A DNA stretch of 64,000 nt. It comes from Bradyrhizobium sp. CCBAU 53340. GTDB taxonomy: Bacteria > Pseudomonadota > Alphaproteobacteria > Rhizobiales > Xanthobacteraceae. The notes beneath the pieces were generated by a model. It was given only the letters and a program-made list of their open reading frames with translations, searched no databases and was not told the origin of the DNA. Below, one piece after another: positions 34,492-43,485 of the stretch. Made by a program: the position numbers and the translations under genes. The stretch's first letter is position 1, and every line of letters starts with the position of its first letter. Location of the stretch: NCBI RefSeq assembly GCF_015291645.1, contig NZ_CP030055.1, positions 6,076,001-6,140,000 of the forward strand, read 5' to 3'.

Positions 34492-34911
34492 TTATTGCGA
34501 ATTCGTTGCCGCGCTCTCGCCCCGCGACTCCAGTCCACCGCTTCTGTTGATGGTCATGGTCACGCGGCAGAGATCGCCAAGGCCGATCAGGAGCACGGCG
34601 AGCAGGCAAAACAGGTTGACGGAATCCGCATTCGCGCTCGACAGCGGCGTGAACTCGAAGAAGGGCGGAATGAACGCCCACCACACCAAGGGAATGGTGA
34701 GCAGCGCGGCGAAGATGGCCGCCGGTGCACCCGCGACAAAGCCGAGCACGAACAGGCTGGGCAGGAACGCAGCGAAGTAGAGCTTTGCGCCGAGCGCGAC
34801 GCAGATGCCTTGAATCGTAGCCGACACTGCGACGACAACAAATCCGAGCAGAAACGCCTGCCACGACCATGGCCGTACTCGCGGTACGCCATACAGTCCC
34901 GCACGCCTCAT
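34492..34911 (-). CDS. DUF4118-like four-helix membrane protein (139 aa)
   Basis: Hydrophobic protein with about four membrane helices; LYFAAFLPSLFVLGFVAGAP and AALLTIPLVWWAFIPPFFEF resemble the DUF4118 membrane region of KdpD-type sensor kinases, here without any kinase domain. ATG 34911 follows GGGGAGG. It may be a stand-alone membrane module or the remnant of a sensor. Minus strand, upstream of the small protein at 34156. Confidence 0.65.
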   Translation of the reverse strand: MRRAGLYGVPRVRPWSWQAFLLGFVVVAVSATIQGICVALGAKLYFAAFLPSLFVLGFVAGAPAAIFAALLTIPLVWWAFIPPFFEFTPLSSANADSVNLFCLLAVLLIGLGDLCRVTMTINRSGGLESRGESAATNSQ

Positions 34912-35048
34912 AGAGCCTCCCCTGCCGCCATTAACCAGGCCGCTTGCGACCAAAGTACTACAGCTGCAGGGAAATCGCGAGGCGGAATCTGCACGATCCA
35001 AACCGTCCGATCCGGCGTGGTAAACCGCAACGCCGCACAATCGTACCG

Positions 35049-36242
35049 CTATTCGGTTGTCGCATAGAGCAGGCTGCCGACCGGCAACGCAAGGCCGATG
35101 GCCGAGGCCAGCATCCAGCCACCTTGTGCGAATGCCCAGGCGCCGAGCGCCGATCCGGCGGCGCCGGCCGCAAAGAACGTCGCCATATAGAGCCCGTTGA
35201 GCCGGCTGCGGTGCTCGTGCCCGAGCACGAAGATAGCGCGGAAGCCAAGCACGACATTGCCCTGCACACCGAAGTCGATGGCGATCGCGGCCGCGACGAG
35301 ACAGACGAGGTTGAGCATTGATCCGGCCGCGCCGACATGCGTCACCAGGAAGCCCAGGGCGACGAACAGCATCGCGGCGATCGTGGCGATGCGGCTGTGG
35401 CCGCGATCGGCGAGCCGTCCGGCGATCGGGGCGGCGAACACGCCGGACACGCCGGCAAGCGCAAACAGCGCAATGCCGCGCTGGGTGAAGCCGAACTGGC
35501 TGGCAAGCTGCAGCGGCACCACCGTCCAGAACAAGGTGAAGGCGCCGAACAGGCCCGACTGGTACAGCGCGCGACGCCGGAGCAGCGGCGTGGTGCGCAC
35601 CAGATGGGGCATCGACAGCAGCAGTGCGCCGTAATGCATGCGCGCCACCGGCTTGCGCTTCGGCAGCGTGAAGCGAAGCACGATCGTGAGTGCGATCATC
35701 AACGCCGCCGAGCAGAAGAACACCGCGTGCCACGACAGCGCCGCGGTGACGAAACTGGAGACCGGCCGCGCCAGCATGATGCCGAACATCAATCCGGTCG
35801 AGACGTTGCCGACGACGCGGCCGCGAATGGCCTCCGGCGCGAGATGCGCGGCATAGGGAATGATGATCTGCACCGCGACCGAGCCGAGGCCGATGAACAG
35901 CGCAGCGATCAGGAACGGCAGCGCGTGCGTCGCGAACGCGGCCGCGAGCAGCGCCGCCGCGCCGAGCGTGATGATGGTGCAGATCACCGTGCGGTTCTCG
36001 ACGAGATCGCCGAGCGGCACGATGAACAGCAGCCCCGTGCCGTAGCCGATCTGCGTCATGGTCACGATCAGGCCGGCGGCTGCGTGCGACAGGCCGAGCG
36101 CCGCGCTGATCGGAGCGATCAGCGGCTGGGCATAATAGATGTTGGCCGCGACCATGCCACAGGCCGCGGCAAGCACGAAGGTCAGTCGTTGCGACACCGC
36201 ATCCGTCTCCGGCGCGGCGTCGATGGTGGCATTCATCGTCAT
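35049..36242 (-). CDS. MFS transporter
   Basis: A 397-aa protein with 12 predicted membrane segments. The loop 2-3 motif (GDLVENRTV) and RGRVVGNVSTGLMFG mark the major facilitator fold of drug/metabolite exporters. It is probably an inner-membrane proton-driven efflux pump. The TetR-family gene just upstream in the same direction, with a palindromic operator in the 67-bp gap, implies ligand-induced expression. Substrate unknown. Confidence 0.88.
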   Translation of the reverse strand: MTMNATIDAAPETDAVSQRLTFVLAAACGMVAANIYYAQPLIAPISAALGLSHAAAGLIVTMTQIGYGTGLLFIVPLGDLVENRTVICTIITLGAAALLAAAFATHALPFLIAALFIGLGSVAVQIIIPYAAHLAPEAIRGRVVGNVSTGLMFGIMLARPVSSFVTAALSWHAVFFCSAALMIALTIVLRFTLPKRKPVARMHYGALLLSMPHLVRTTPLLRRRALYQSGLFGAFTLFWTVVPLQLASQFGFTQRGIALFALAGVSGVFAAPIAGRLADRGHSRIATIAAMLFVALGFLVTHVGAAGSMLNLVCLVAAAIAIDFGVQGNVVLGFRAIFVLGHEHRSRLNGLYMATFFAAGAAGSALGAWAFAQGGWMLASAIGLALPVGSLLYATTE

Positions 36243-36265
36243 TCCAGACTCTCCAGCACGTCAAA

Positions 36266-36284
36266 GTTTCCATATATAGGAAAC
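36266..36284. promoter_or_regulatory. Palindromic operator between TetR and MFS genes
   Basis: GTTTCC (36266-36271) and GGAAAC (36279-36284) form a perfect inverted repeat around ATATATA; two further flanking A pairs extend it. A related half-site GTTTCC lies upstream of the TetR gene at 36953-36958 within GGAATGATCGTTTCC. TetR repressors bind such sites, so both MFS and TetR expression are probably controlled. Confidence 0.62.
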
Positions 36285-36309
36285 GTTCATTTCCTAATTT
36301 GACAAAGGT

Positions 36310-36930
36310 TCAAGACAGCAGCTTCAGCGCGACCTCGACCAGGCGCTGACCGTCGAGCGGCAGGCGCGCCTTGCCGACCACGCGCAGGCCCTGCGTCATG
36401 CAGATCATCAGCCGCGCGGTGTCGTCGGCATCGACATGGCGGGGAATCGAGCCGTCGGCCTGGCCCTCGCCAATGAGGCCGACGATGAAGCTCTCGTTGG
36501 CCTTGAGCTGCGCCGTGACGCGTGCACGCATCACTGGATCGACCGCCGACAGCTCGACCGCACTGCCAACCACGATGCAGCCGCGCCGTCCCTCGCTGCC
36601 CTGGGAGTGCTCGACATAGGACAGCAGGACATGGCGTACCCGCTCGCGACCATTCGCGCCGCGCGCGGCCGCGCTGCGGGTCTGCTCGCCCCGCACCGCG
36701 GCGTAGCGCTCGAAAGCGGCGAGGAAGACGGCATGCTTGTCGCGAAACGCCTTGTAGACGCTGCCGGTGGCAAGCCGCATGGCCGCGGTGAGGTCCCCGA
36801 TCGAGGTGGCATGATAGCCGCGCTCGCAAAACACCCTGATTGCGCCGTCCAGCGCAGTGTCCATGTCAAACTCCCGGGGGCGACCGGGGGAATGGGCAGA
36901 TGGCTCAGATTTTCGGGCGGCTTTTTGCAT
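36310..36930 (-). CDS. TetR/AcrR family regulator
   Basis: A 206-aa protein with the N-terminal TetR helix-turn-helix (about 20-70: MDTALDGAIRVFCERGYHAT, then SIGDLTAAMRLATGSVYKAF) and a C-terminal ligand-binding/dimerisation domain of the AcrR/YkkM-like type. Probably represses itself and the MFS transporter downstream; matching half-operators flank it. Ligand unknown. Confidence 0.9.
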   Translation of the reverse strand: MQKAARKSEPSAHSPGRPREFDMDTALDGAIRVFCERGYHATSIGDLTAAMRLATGSVYKAFRDKHAVFLAAFERYAAVRGEQTRSAAARGANGRERVRHVLLSYVEHSQGSEGRRGCIVVGSAVELSAVDPVMRARVTAQLKANESFIVGLIGEGQADGSIPRHVDADDTARLMICMTQGLRVVGKARLPLDGQRLVEVALKLLS

Positions 36931-37013
36931 CGCGGCACAATAGGGAATGATCGTTTCCGAATAAAGACACGTGGTTGTGATTGATGGGGCTCATGATGAC
37001 GACAGCCAGTTCC

Positions 37014-37159
37014 GTCATCCTGAGGTGCAAGGCGTGGGACGCAGCGCGTCCCACGAGGAGCTTCGAAGGACGCACGGCCGAGCCGATGCAGCGGGGCCGT
37101 CGCCCTTCAAGGCTCGCCCTGCGGCGCGTTGCGCCCCAGGGCGCACCTCAGGGTGACGG
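37014..37159. repeat. Long imperfect palindrome (REP-like), family A
   Basis: GTCATCCTGAGGTGC at the left end is mirrored by GCACCTCAGGGTGAC at the right end, with a nested hairpin (GTGGGACGC...GCGTCCCAC). The left and right ends resemble the 53795-53904 element. Non-coding; part of the 390-bp gap between the TetR gene and the D-carbamoylase gene. Confidence 0.75.
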
Positions 37160-37190
37160 TCATGGATTGGTGCCATGCTGCCTCAACCTC

Positions 37191-37268
37191 GTCATCGCGA
37201 GCGCAGCGAAGCAATCCAGAGTCTTTTCGCGGAGGGATTCTGGATTGCTTCGCTGCGCTCGCAATGAC
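37191..37268. repeat. 30-bp inverted repeat (REP-like), family B
   Basis: The left arm at 37191-37220 begins GTCATCGCGAGCGCAGCG and the right arm at 37239-37268 is its inverted copy (29 of 30 bases), with an 18-nt loop. It follows directly on the family A element. Such elements are dispersed intergenic repeats in many alphaproteobacterial genomes. Confidence 0.8.
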
Positions 37269-37320
37269 GGCGTATGATGTGACAGCTTCGCTCTTCCCGA
37301 CGTTCGCCAGGAGGAGACCG

Positions 37321-38277
37321 CTACTTCCGCTGCACCGGCGTCCCATCGGCCATGGTCGCCACGCCCTTCCGCTCCACGATCATCCCATAGGCCCGCGGCT
37401 GGCGGTGAACGTCGAAATTGAAGGTCGTGCGCTTGTAGGATTGGCAGAGATCGAGATCGCAGCGGGCGAGCGCGAGCTCATCGCCCTTGGTCGTGCATCG
37501 CGCGATGATCTCGCCTGATGGTGCGATGATGCAGCTGCCGCCGATGTGGTCGACGCCTTCTTCGACACCGGCCTTGGCGACACCCACCACAAAGGTGCCG
37601 TTCTGATAGGCGCCGGCCTGCATCACCAGATGATTGTGGAACAGCGAGAGGTCGTCATGCTCCGGCGCGGGTGGGTTGTGGACCGGGGTATTGTAGCCGA
37701 TCATCACCATCTCGACGCCCTGCAGGCCCATCACCCGATAGGTCTCGCTCCAGCGGCGATCGTTGCAGATCGCCATCCCCATCACGCCGCCGAACGCATC
37801 GACGACGCCGAAGCCAGATCCCGGCTCGAAATAGCGCTTTTCCAGATGCTGAAACTTGCGCCATGGCTCGTGCTCGGCATGGCCAGGCAGATGGACCTTG
37901 CGGTATTTCGCAACGATGGTGCCGCTTTTGTCGACGAGAATCGACGTGTTGTAGCGATGGACGATACCGGCCTCGATCGTGAGCTCGGCATAGCCAAGGT
38001 AAAATCCGATGCCGCTGTCGCGCGCGAGATCAAACAGTGCCTGCGTCTCTGCCCCCGGCATCTCGCGCTCGAAGAAGCTGTCGATCTCGGCCTGGTCCTC
38101 GAAGTACCAGCGCGGAAAGAACGTGGTCAGCGCGAGCTCGGGAAAAACGATCAGGTCGCAGCCATTGGCCTTGGCCTGGCGCATCAGCGCCATCAGCCGC
38201 GCCACGACATCCTTCCTCGCTTCAGCCCTCGCAATCGGGCCGAGCTGGCCGGCCGCGACAGTTACAAATCTCGCCAC
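37321..38277 (-). CDS. N-carbamoyl-D-amino acid hydrolase (D-carbamoylase)
   Basis: A 318-aa carbon-nitrogen hydrolase. The catalytic triad is Glu47 (FPELALTTFF), Lys127 (YRKVHLPGH) and Cys171 (AICNDRRW), and long stretches such as FFPRWYFEDQAEIDSF, FQHLEKRYFEPG and GYNTPVHNPP match the Agrobacterium D-carbamoylase pattern closely. It would convert N-carbamoyl-D-amino acids to D-amino acids, CO2 and ammonia. The start is a GTG at 38277 with GAGGG before it; the open frame runs further upstream but without family similarity. No hydantoinase is adjacent. Confidence 0.9.
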   Translation of the reverse strand: MARFVTVAAGQLGPIARAEARKDVVARLMALMRQAKANGCDLIVFPELALTTFFPRWYFEDQAEIDSFFEREMPGAETQALFDLARDSGIGFYLGYAELTIEAGIVHRYNTSILVDKSGTIVAKYRKVHLPGHAEHEPWRKFQHLEKRYFEPGSGFGVVDAFGGVMGMAICNDRRWSETYRVMGLQGVEMVMIGYNTPVHNPPAPEHDDLSLFHNHLVMQAGAYQNGTFVVGVAKAGVEEGVDHIGGSCIIAPSGEIIARCTTKGDELALARCDLDLCQSYKRTTFNFDVHRQPRAYGMIVERKGVATMADGTPVQRK

Positions 38278-38520
38278 GAATCTGCCCTCGTTCGTTTCGC
38301 GGGTTGACCGCCCCGCCCCCCTGCTCGCGCATCGGATGATGGCGCATATGCAGGTTCTGCGCCGATATCCGAGGATGGTCCAGCGCGCCGGCGGTATTCC
38401 AGGAACTTTCGTTGCCAATCTGCAACGGTTCCCAACGATCTAAGACCGGCCAAAAGAAACGCCCATTGCGGCCACGAACCCTGCTCACAACGCCGTGAGA
38501 CAATTTACGGGGAAACCACG

Positions 38521-38745
38521 ATGCGTGCACAACGCGTTTGGAACGTGACGGGGGCCGCCAGCATCGGGCAGCTTCAGTCCAGGTTGGACGATTTGAACAA
38601 GCGCCTCAGCCAGCTCGAGAGCCAGCATCCCGAGAGCGGCAAGATCGACGAGCTGAAATCGAGCGCGCTCAGCCTGTCGCGCGAGATCGACGACATCCGC
38701 TGCGCCGAGGCGACGGCAGCATTGCGAGAGTTGTTGCGGAAGTAG
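38521..38745 (+). CDS. Small coiled-coil hypothetical protein (74 aa)
   Basis: After a short N-terminus the protein is one long heptad-like region (IGQLQSRLDDLNKRLSQLES and KIDELKSSALSLSREIDDIR), predicting a coiled coil. No signal peptide. GGGGAAACC precedes the ATG. Unrecognised. Confidence 0.55.
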   Translation: MRAQRVWNVTGAASIGQLQSRLDDLNKRLSQLESQHPESGKIDELKSSALSLSREIDDIRCAEATAALRELLRK

Positions 38746-38823
38746 CCAGACCCCGACGACTCGCGGGGGCCCCGGGGGCCAACGCCAAGCCTCGCCATGC
38801 CGAGCCAGGCGCAAAACCAGGAA

Positions 38824-38861
38824 CGGCCGCCTCACGCGAGTTTCCTCGCGCGGGGCGGCCG
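38824..38861. terminator. Strong GC-rich hairpin between convergent genes, likely bidirectional terminator
   Basis: CGGCCGCCTCACGCGAG (38824-38840) pairs with the inverted CTCGCGCGGGGCGGCCG (38845-38861) at 15 of 17 positions around a TTTC loop. It sits between the plus-strand coiled-coil gene and the end of the minus-strand repeat protein gene. There is no long T-run, so termination strength is uncertain. Confidence 0.55.
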
Positions 38862-38884
38862 GTGTGTTTCCAGCCTCGTCCCGA

Positions 38885-41800
38885 CTACGCGAACATGAAG
38901 TATTCGCTGTGGAGGTTCGCGACCGTGGACGCCTTGATCAGGATCGTATCGTGGCTGTCCAGCGTGATCAGGACGTCCGAACCCTGCTGGGCCATGTGTA
39001 GATCGTTGAAGCTTGCAGCAAGCGACGAACTGATCGAGATCTTGTCCGTTCTGGCGGTGGTGGCATCGGTGTTGAAGCTGTAGACCGTGTCATTGCCGCC
39101 CTGATAGGCGACCGTGCCGCCATTGGTGGAGCGGAAATAGAACGTGTCGTTGCCCGTGCCGCCAGTGAGATTCAAGTTGTCGGCATAGGCATAGACTTCG
39201 TGGGCCCCGCTGGTATGGGTATATTCGCGCATCGTCAGGTTGTTGCTGGCATCCGACGTGTCGGTGCGGATATCGCCGGTCCCGTCCTGGCTGTAATAGT
39301 CCACGACACGGGAGCCGTCAGCCTTGATGAGCGAGTGGTTCAGGATGGCGCCAGCGCTGGAGTAGTTGGAAATGTCCTTGCTGCCATCCGTATTGTGCTT
39401 TTCCAGATAGTCGTAGCTGCCGTCGGAGTGGAAGCGTTCGAGCAGCGTGAGATTGCCGCTGGTGTCATTGGCCTGATGCGTCGAGGTGTAGGTCTGACCG
39501 GTGATTTGATAGGCATAGACATCCGTCGAGCCGTCCTTGTGAAGGATGCTGTCTTTTGTCAGCACGCCGCTCGTGTAGGATTTGTTCTCGGCGCTACCGT
39601 CCACGTTGGCCGTATATTCGGTCAACTTGTTGCCGGACAAGGTGTCGTAAGTGCTGGTGGTCGTGCCGGTCGAGGTGGCCGAGACCTCCGTGCTCAATTT
39701 TCCGGCGCTGGTGTAGTAATCATAAAGCTTCGAACCATCCGAGTGGTAGGCGGCCTTGTAGTCGTAAGTGCCGTCGGAGTGGAAGCGTTCGACAAGCGTG
39801 ACGTTGCCGCTGGCGTCACTGGCCTGATGCGTCGAGGTGTAGGACTGACCTGTGATATTGTAAGTGTAGACCTCGGATGAGCCGTCGCTGTGAAGGACGT
39901 TGTCCTTCATCAGCACGTCGTTCGTATAGGTCTTGTTGTCGGCGCTGCCGTCCGTATTGGCCGTATAGACGCTGAGCTTGTAGCCGGTCGCCGTGTCATA
40001 GGTCGTCGTGATGGTGCTGGTCGACGTAACGGCTATTTCGGAGCTGTGAGCTCCCGCGGTCGTGAAGTAGTCGAAAACCTTGGAACCGTCCGCGTTGTAG
40101 GCCGCCTTGTACTGATAGCTGCCGTCGGCGTGGAAGCGCTCGATCAGCGTCACCTTGCCGCTGGCGTCCCCCACCTGGTGCGTCGAGGTGTAGGACTGGC
40201 CGGTGATGTTGTAGACGAAGACTTCGGACGAGCCGTCGGTGTGAAGGACGTTGTCCTTCATCAGCACGCCGCTCGTATAGGCCTTGTTGTCGGCACTGCC
40301 ATCCGTATTGGCCGTATAGACGTTGATCTTGTAGCCGGTCGTCGTGTCATAGGTCGTTGTCGTGGTGGCGGTCGACGTGGCGGCAATTTCGGAGCTGTGA
40401 GCCCCCGTGCTCGTGTAGTAGTCGTAGACCTTGGAACCGTCCGCGTTATAGACCACCTTGTACTGATAGCTGCCGTCGGCATGGAAGCGCTCGATCAGGG
40501 TCACCCTGCCGCTCGCGTCAGCCACCTGGTGCGTCGAGGTGTAGGACTGGCCGGTGATATTGTAGACGTAGACTTCGGACGAGCCGTCCGTGTGAAGGAC
40601 GTTGTCCTTCATCAGCACGCCGTTCGTATAGGTCTTGTTGTCGGCGCTGCCGTCCGCGTTGGCCGTATAGACGGTGAGCTTGTAGCCCGTCGTCGTGTCA
40701 TAGGTCGTCGTCGTGGTGGCGGTCGACGTGACGACCACGTCGGAGCTGTGAACGCCGGTGCTGGTGTAGTAGTCGTAGACCTTGGAACCGTCCGCGTTGT
40801 AGACCACCTTGTACTGGTAGCTGCCGTCGGCGTGGAAGCGCTCGACCAGCGTGACCTTGCCGCTCGCGTCGGTCACCTGATGGGTCGTCGTATAGGCCTG
40901 GCCGGTGATGTTGTAGGCGTAAACCTCGGACGAGCCGTCCGAGTGAAGGACGTTGTCCTTCATCAATACGCCATTCGTATAGACCTTGTTGTCGGCGCTG
41001 CCGTCCGAATTGCTGGTATAGACCTGGAGCTTGTAGCCGGTCGAGGTATCGTAGGTCGTCGTAACCGTGCTGGCGGACGTCATGCTGACTTCCGTGCTCA
41101 GCGCACCGGTGCTGCTGTAATAGTCATAGACCTTGGAACCGTCGGCATTGTAGGCAGCTTTGTACTGGTAGCTGCCGTCGGCGTGGAAGCGCTCGATCAA
41201 CGTGACCTTGCCGCTCGCGTCGTACGCGGTGTGGTCTGACGCGTAGGATTGGCCGGTGATGCCGTAGTGGTAATAGTCGACCCGCCCGTCCGCCAATGTA
41301 ATGCTTTTCGAGATGATCGCGCCGCTGCTGCTGAGCCCCCAAACGGTGGTCTCGGTCAGGGTACCGCTGGCGTCGAAATCCTGTTCCTCGGTCCAGCCGG
41401 CGCCACCCCAGGTAATGGAGAAGGAATAACCGCCGTCGATCTTCGACAGAAGACTGCCATAGTGGGCAATGACGTACTGCATGGTTTCGGGCGACGAGAC
41501 CGCCAGAACGTGCGAGTCGCTCAAGGTCACCTTGTCCAATCCGGTGACATTCACCAGCGTGTCCATCTGAGCGACGAACTGGGCCGATGTCATCGTGAGA
41601 TCGGGATTCACCGCTCCCGGTCCTTCGGCCACCGCGGATGTCGCACCGACTTCGATGACCAGCGGGTGATCGCTGAGACCGATCTGGATCGAGCTGGTGT
41701 TGTAGTACACCGCAATCGGGGACGTCCCCTTCAGCGGATCATAGACGTAGATGGTGTTTTCCACCTGCCCGAACTGAACGGTGACGGTCGTTGTCGGCGT

Positions 41801-42859
41801 ATTGATCTCGGTCTGGGTCGTATTGTCCCATTTGAGCGTATCGGCCCAAACGACGAGGTCGCTGACGGCGCCGGACTTGTTCATCACCATCGTATGGGTG
41901 TTGCTGGGCGCATTGGACAGCGTGAAGCTCAGATCCGGGCCGGTATAAGCGGTGCCATTGTCACCGTGGCCCAAAATGGTCGTCAGATTGTGGACCGCGA
42001 CAGCGGCTTCCTTCGGCGTTCCGTCGGCATTGAAAAGACCGAAATGGGCTTCCTTGTCGCCACGAGACGCCGAGGATGGCGAGTCGAACAGTTCGTAAAT
42101 ATAGGTGGCGGAAGATCCGTCTTCATACGCCAGAAGCAGATTGGAGAGGACAAGCTTCGCCTGCGCGTCTTCGTTGACGCCGATTCCGCTGGTGCTCGAC
42201 AGCGTCGTGTAACCGGTCTCCGTCACGAAGACCGGATCGTTGGTCGAGATGTTTTTCGCCAGAGTGAGGTCTTGTTCCACCTGACCATCGGCAAGCGCGC
42301 CCGTCTGCACATAGACATGTGCATTGGCCGCGTCCGAATAGGCGGTCATGTCGCCAACCTGGGCGTTCATCGCATCGGTCTGGTTCCCGATGCTGAAATT
42401 AACGACGGTGACATCGCTGAGAACGGCGTTGGCCTTCACGGCGGCGTAAAGAGCCTCCTGAAATGCCGCCGCGCCTTCAAGCGAGGTCATCCCGTTATAG
42501 GAGAAGGTATTCAGATTGGCTTCATTGATGCCTTCGATGGACAAGACAGCGCCCGGGTGCTCCGTCTTAAACTCCGCAAGAGCAGTGATATAGCTGGCCA
42601 GTCCGCTGCTGCCCGACCCAGGCAGAGCGTAGCTCACGCGAAAATCGAAAGAGATACCCGCATTGGCAAGCGCCTCGACGACAGGGCTTGCGTGGCCGAA
42701 TGCGTTGAAGGAGTCGCGAACGTGACTGATGCCCAGATAATCCAGACTGCTGATGATCAAGCTGGAATTTGTGTACGCATCAACATAGCTGCCCGCATTG
42801 GTATTGATACCGAGCGCGTTCAAGAAGCTCGATGCAGTGGTGACAGTCGCGTTTGACAT
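38885..42859 (-). CDS. Large repetitive secreted protein with glycosidase-like N-terminal domain (1324 aa)
   Basis: Residues 1-340 look like a clan-A TIM-barrel glycoside hydrolase (GH39-like): RVSYALPGSG, the Asn112-Glu113 pair in SIEGINEAN (acid/base) and Glu214 in FVTETGYTT (nucleophile candidate), then the IYELFD segment. Residues 340-520 are beta-rich linkers. From about 530 to 1200 there are six 117-residue repeats with an ITGQ start, ERFHADGSYQYK and KDNVLHxDGSSEV (five near-identical cores). The last 90 residues (GGTGNDTFYF, GNDTVYSFN, ending in EYFMFA) are like C-terminal signals of type I-secreted RTX-type proteins. No N-terminal signal peptide. Function likely polysaccharide modification or adhesion outside the cell (inference). 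No type I secretion genes are in the window. GC is lower than in neighbours. Confidence 0.85.
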   Translation of the reverse strand: MSNATVTTASSFLNALGINTNAGSYVDAYTNSSLIISSLDYLGISHVRDSFNAFGHASPVVEALANAGISFDFRVSYALPGSGSSGLASYITALAEFKTEHPGAVLSIEGINEANLNTFSYNGMTSLEGAAAFQEALYAAVKANAVLSDVTVVNFSIGNQTDAMNAQVGDMTAYSDAANAHVYVQTGALADGQVEQDLTLAKNISTNDPVFVTETGYTTLSSTSGIGVNEDAQAKLVLSNLLLAYEDGSSATYIYELFDSPSSASRGDKEAHFGLFNADGTPKEAAVAVHNLTTILGHGDNGTAYTGPDLSFTLSNAPSNTHTMVMNKSGAVSDLVVWADTLKWDNTTQTEINTPTTTVTVQFGQVENTIYVYDPLKGTSPIAVYYNTSSIQIGLSDHPLVIEVGATSAVAEGPGAVNPDLTMTSAQFVAQMDTLVNVTGLDKVTLSDSHVLAVSSPETMQYVIAHYGSLLSKIDGGYSFSITWGGAGWTEEQDFDASGTLTETTVWGLSSSGAIISKSITLADGRVDYYHYGITGQSYASDHTAYDASGKVTLIERFHADGSYQYKAAYNADGSKVYDYYSSTGALSTEVSMTSASTVTTTYDTSTGYKLQVYTSNSDGSADNKVYTNGVLMKDNVLHSDGSSEVYAYNITGQAYTTTHQVTDASGKVTLVERFHADGSYQYKVVYNADGSKVYDYYTSTGVHSSDVVVTSTATTTTTYDTTTGYKLTVYTANADGSADNKTYTNGVLMKDNVLHTDGSSEVYVYNITGQSYTSTHQVADASGRVTLIERFHADGSYQYKVVYNADGSKVYDYYTSTGAHSSEIAATSTATTTTTYDTTTGYKINVYTANTDGSADNKAYTSGVLMKDNVLHTDGSSEVFVYNITGQSYTSTHQVGDASGKVTLIERFHADGSYQYKAAYNADGSKVFDYFTTAGAHSSEIAVTSTSTITTTYDTATGYKLSVYTANTDGSADNKTYTNDVLMKDNVLHSDGSSEVYTYNITGQSYTSTHQASDASGNVTLVERFHSDGTYDYKAAYHSDGSKLYDYYTSAGKLSTEVSATSTGTTTSTYDTLSGNKLTEYTANVDGSAENKSYTSGVLTKDSILHKDGSTDVYAYQITGQTYTSTHQANDTSGNLTLLERFHSDGSYDYLEKHNTDGSKDISNYSSAGAILNHSLIKADGSRVVDYYSQDGTGDIRTDTSDASNNLTMREYTHTSGAHEVYAYADNLNLTGGTGNDTFYFRSTNGGTVAYQGGNDTVYSFNTDATTARTDKISISSSLAASFNDLHMAQQGSDVLITLDSHDTILIKASTVANLHSEYFMFA
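39480..41290 (-). repeat. About six tandem 351-bp repeats in the large secreted protein gene
   Basis: The string AAGGACGTTGTCCTTCA recurs at 39893, 40244, 40595 and 40946, exactly 351 bp (117 codons) apart; the first and last units are partial or diverged. The high nucleotide identity suggests recent expansion and possible length variation between strains. Confidence 0.9.
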
Positions 42860-43255
42860 GTAAGAAAGTTCCCCATTGGCCCTGAGCGCAGACTGGCAGC
42901 GAGTTCTAAAGAACTCGCTTCAAGAAACCTTAAATTCTCCGGCTTTCCCCAATCTTCGACGGCTTGCTCGACATCGTCGATGATCGCGTCTTCATCAAGA
43001 CGCAGTCGAAACAAAAACGAGGCAGCGACGCGGGAACTGTTGCGGAAATAAGATGAAGCCGCGGCGACAGAGTCATGATCGACTGAAGTGCCCCTCTTCT
43101 GTGCACGCGCATCTTGATTTGCTCGTTACGTGCGCGACGTCTTTTTTTGCGGAACGAGCGGCGCGGCCGAAATTGGCGACTTGCAAACTGACTGACCCCC
43201 GCAGAAATACGGAAACACGATCGCACGTCGCTGACCAAATCATGAGCATTGCGAC
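42860..43255. other. Non-coding stretch upstream of the large secreted protein gene
   Basis: This gap holds no convincing gene. It contains the upstream region of the minus-strand 1324-aa gene, whose ATG is preceded by GGGGAACTTTCTTAC. Small open frames on either strand lack ribosome-binding sites. I see no strong palindrome. Confidence 0.5.
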
Positions 43256-43420
43256 ATGACGGACATCTTCAGACCGATGAGAAGCATCGACATCGCGAAG
43301 GCGCTCGCCAGTCGCGACCCAAACCATCTGTCCGTCATCGCCATCACGATCGATGCGCTCGCGACGTCACCGGGTTTTTGCGGGGCTCGGGAACATCATC
43401 GTGCTGATCGTCGCGAATGA
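43256..43420 (+). CDS. Possible small ORF (54 aa)
   Basis: An open frame MTDIFRPMRSIDIAKALASR continuing to a polar, His/Arg-rich end. Helical N-terminal pattern but no clear ribosome-binding site and no family. Reported only because the gap is long. Confidence 0.25.
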   Translation: MTDIFRPMRSIDIAKALASRDPNHLSVIAITIDALATSPGFCGAREHHRADRRE

Positions 43421-43485
43421 TTCGGCGAGGGGCGCAGGAACCAACGACAAGCCCCGCCATTTTCATGGTGAGCATGGAGCAAATC

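Noticed and set aside
41249..42856. A 535-codon plus-strand frame opposite the large secreted protein
   Set aside because: Antisense shadow of the N-terminal domain and start of the repeats; no domain of its own.
38885..42859. CRISPR-like array interpretation of the regular repeats
   Set aside because: The repeats are 351 bp, in frame and coding, without short spacers; they are protein repeats.
43073..43327. An 84-codon minus-strand frame in the 43-kb gap
   Set aside because: No ribosome-binding site, no recognisable pattern, and Cys/Arg/Ser-rich composition typical of a chance frame.
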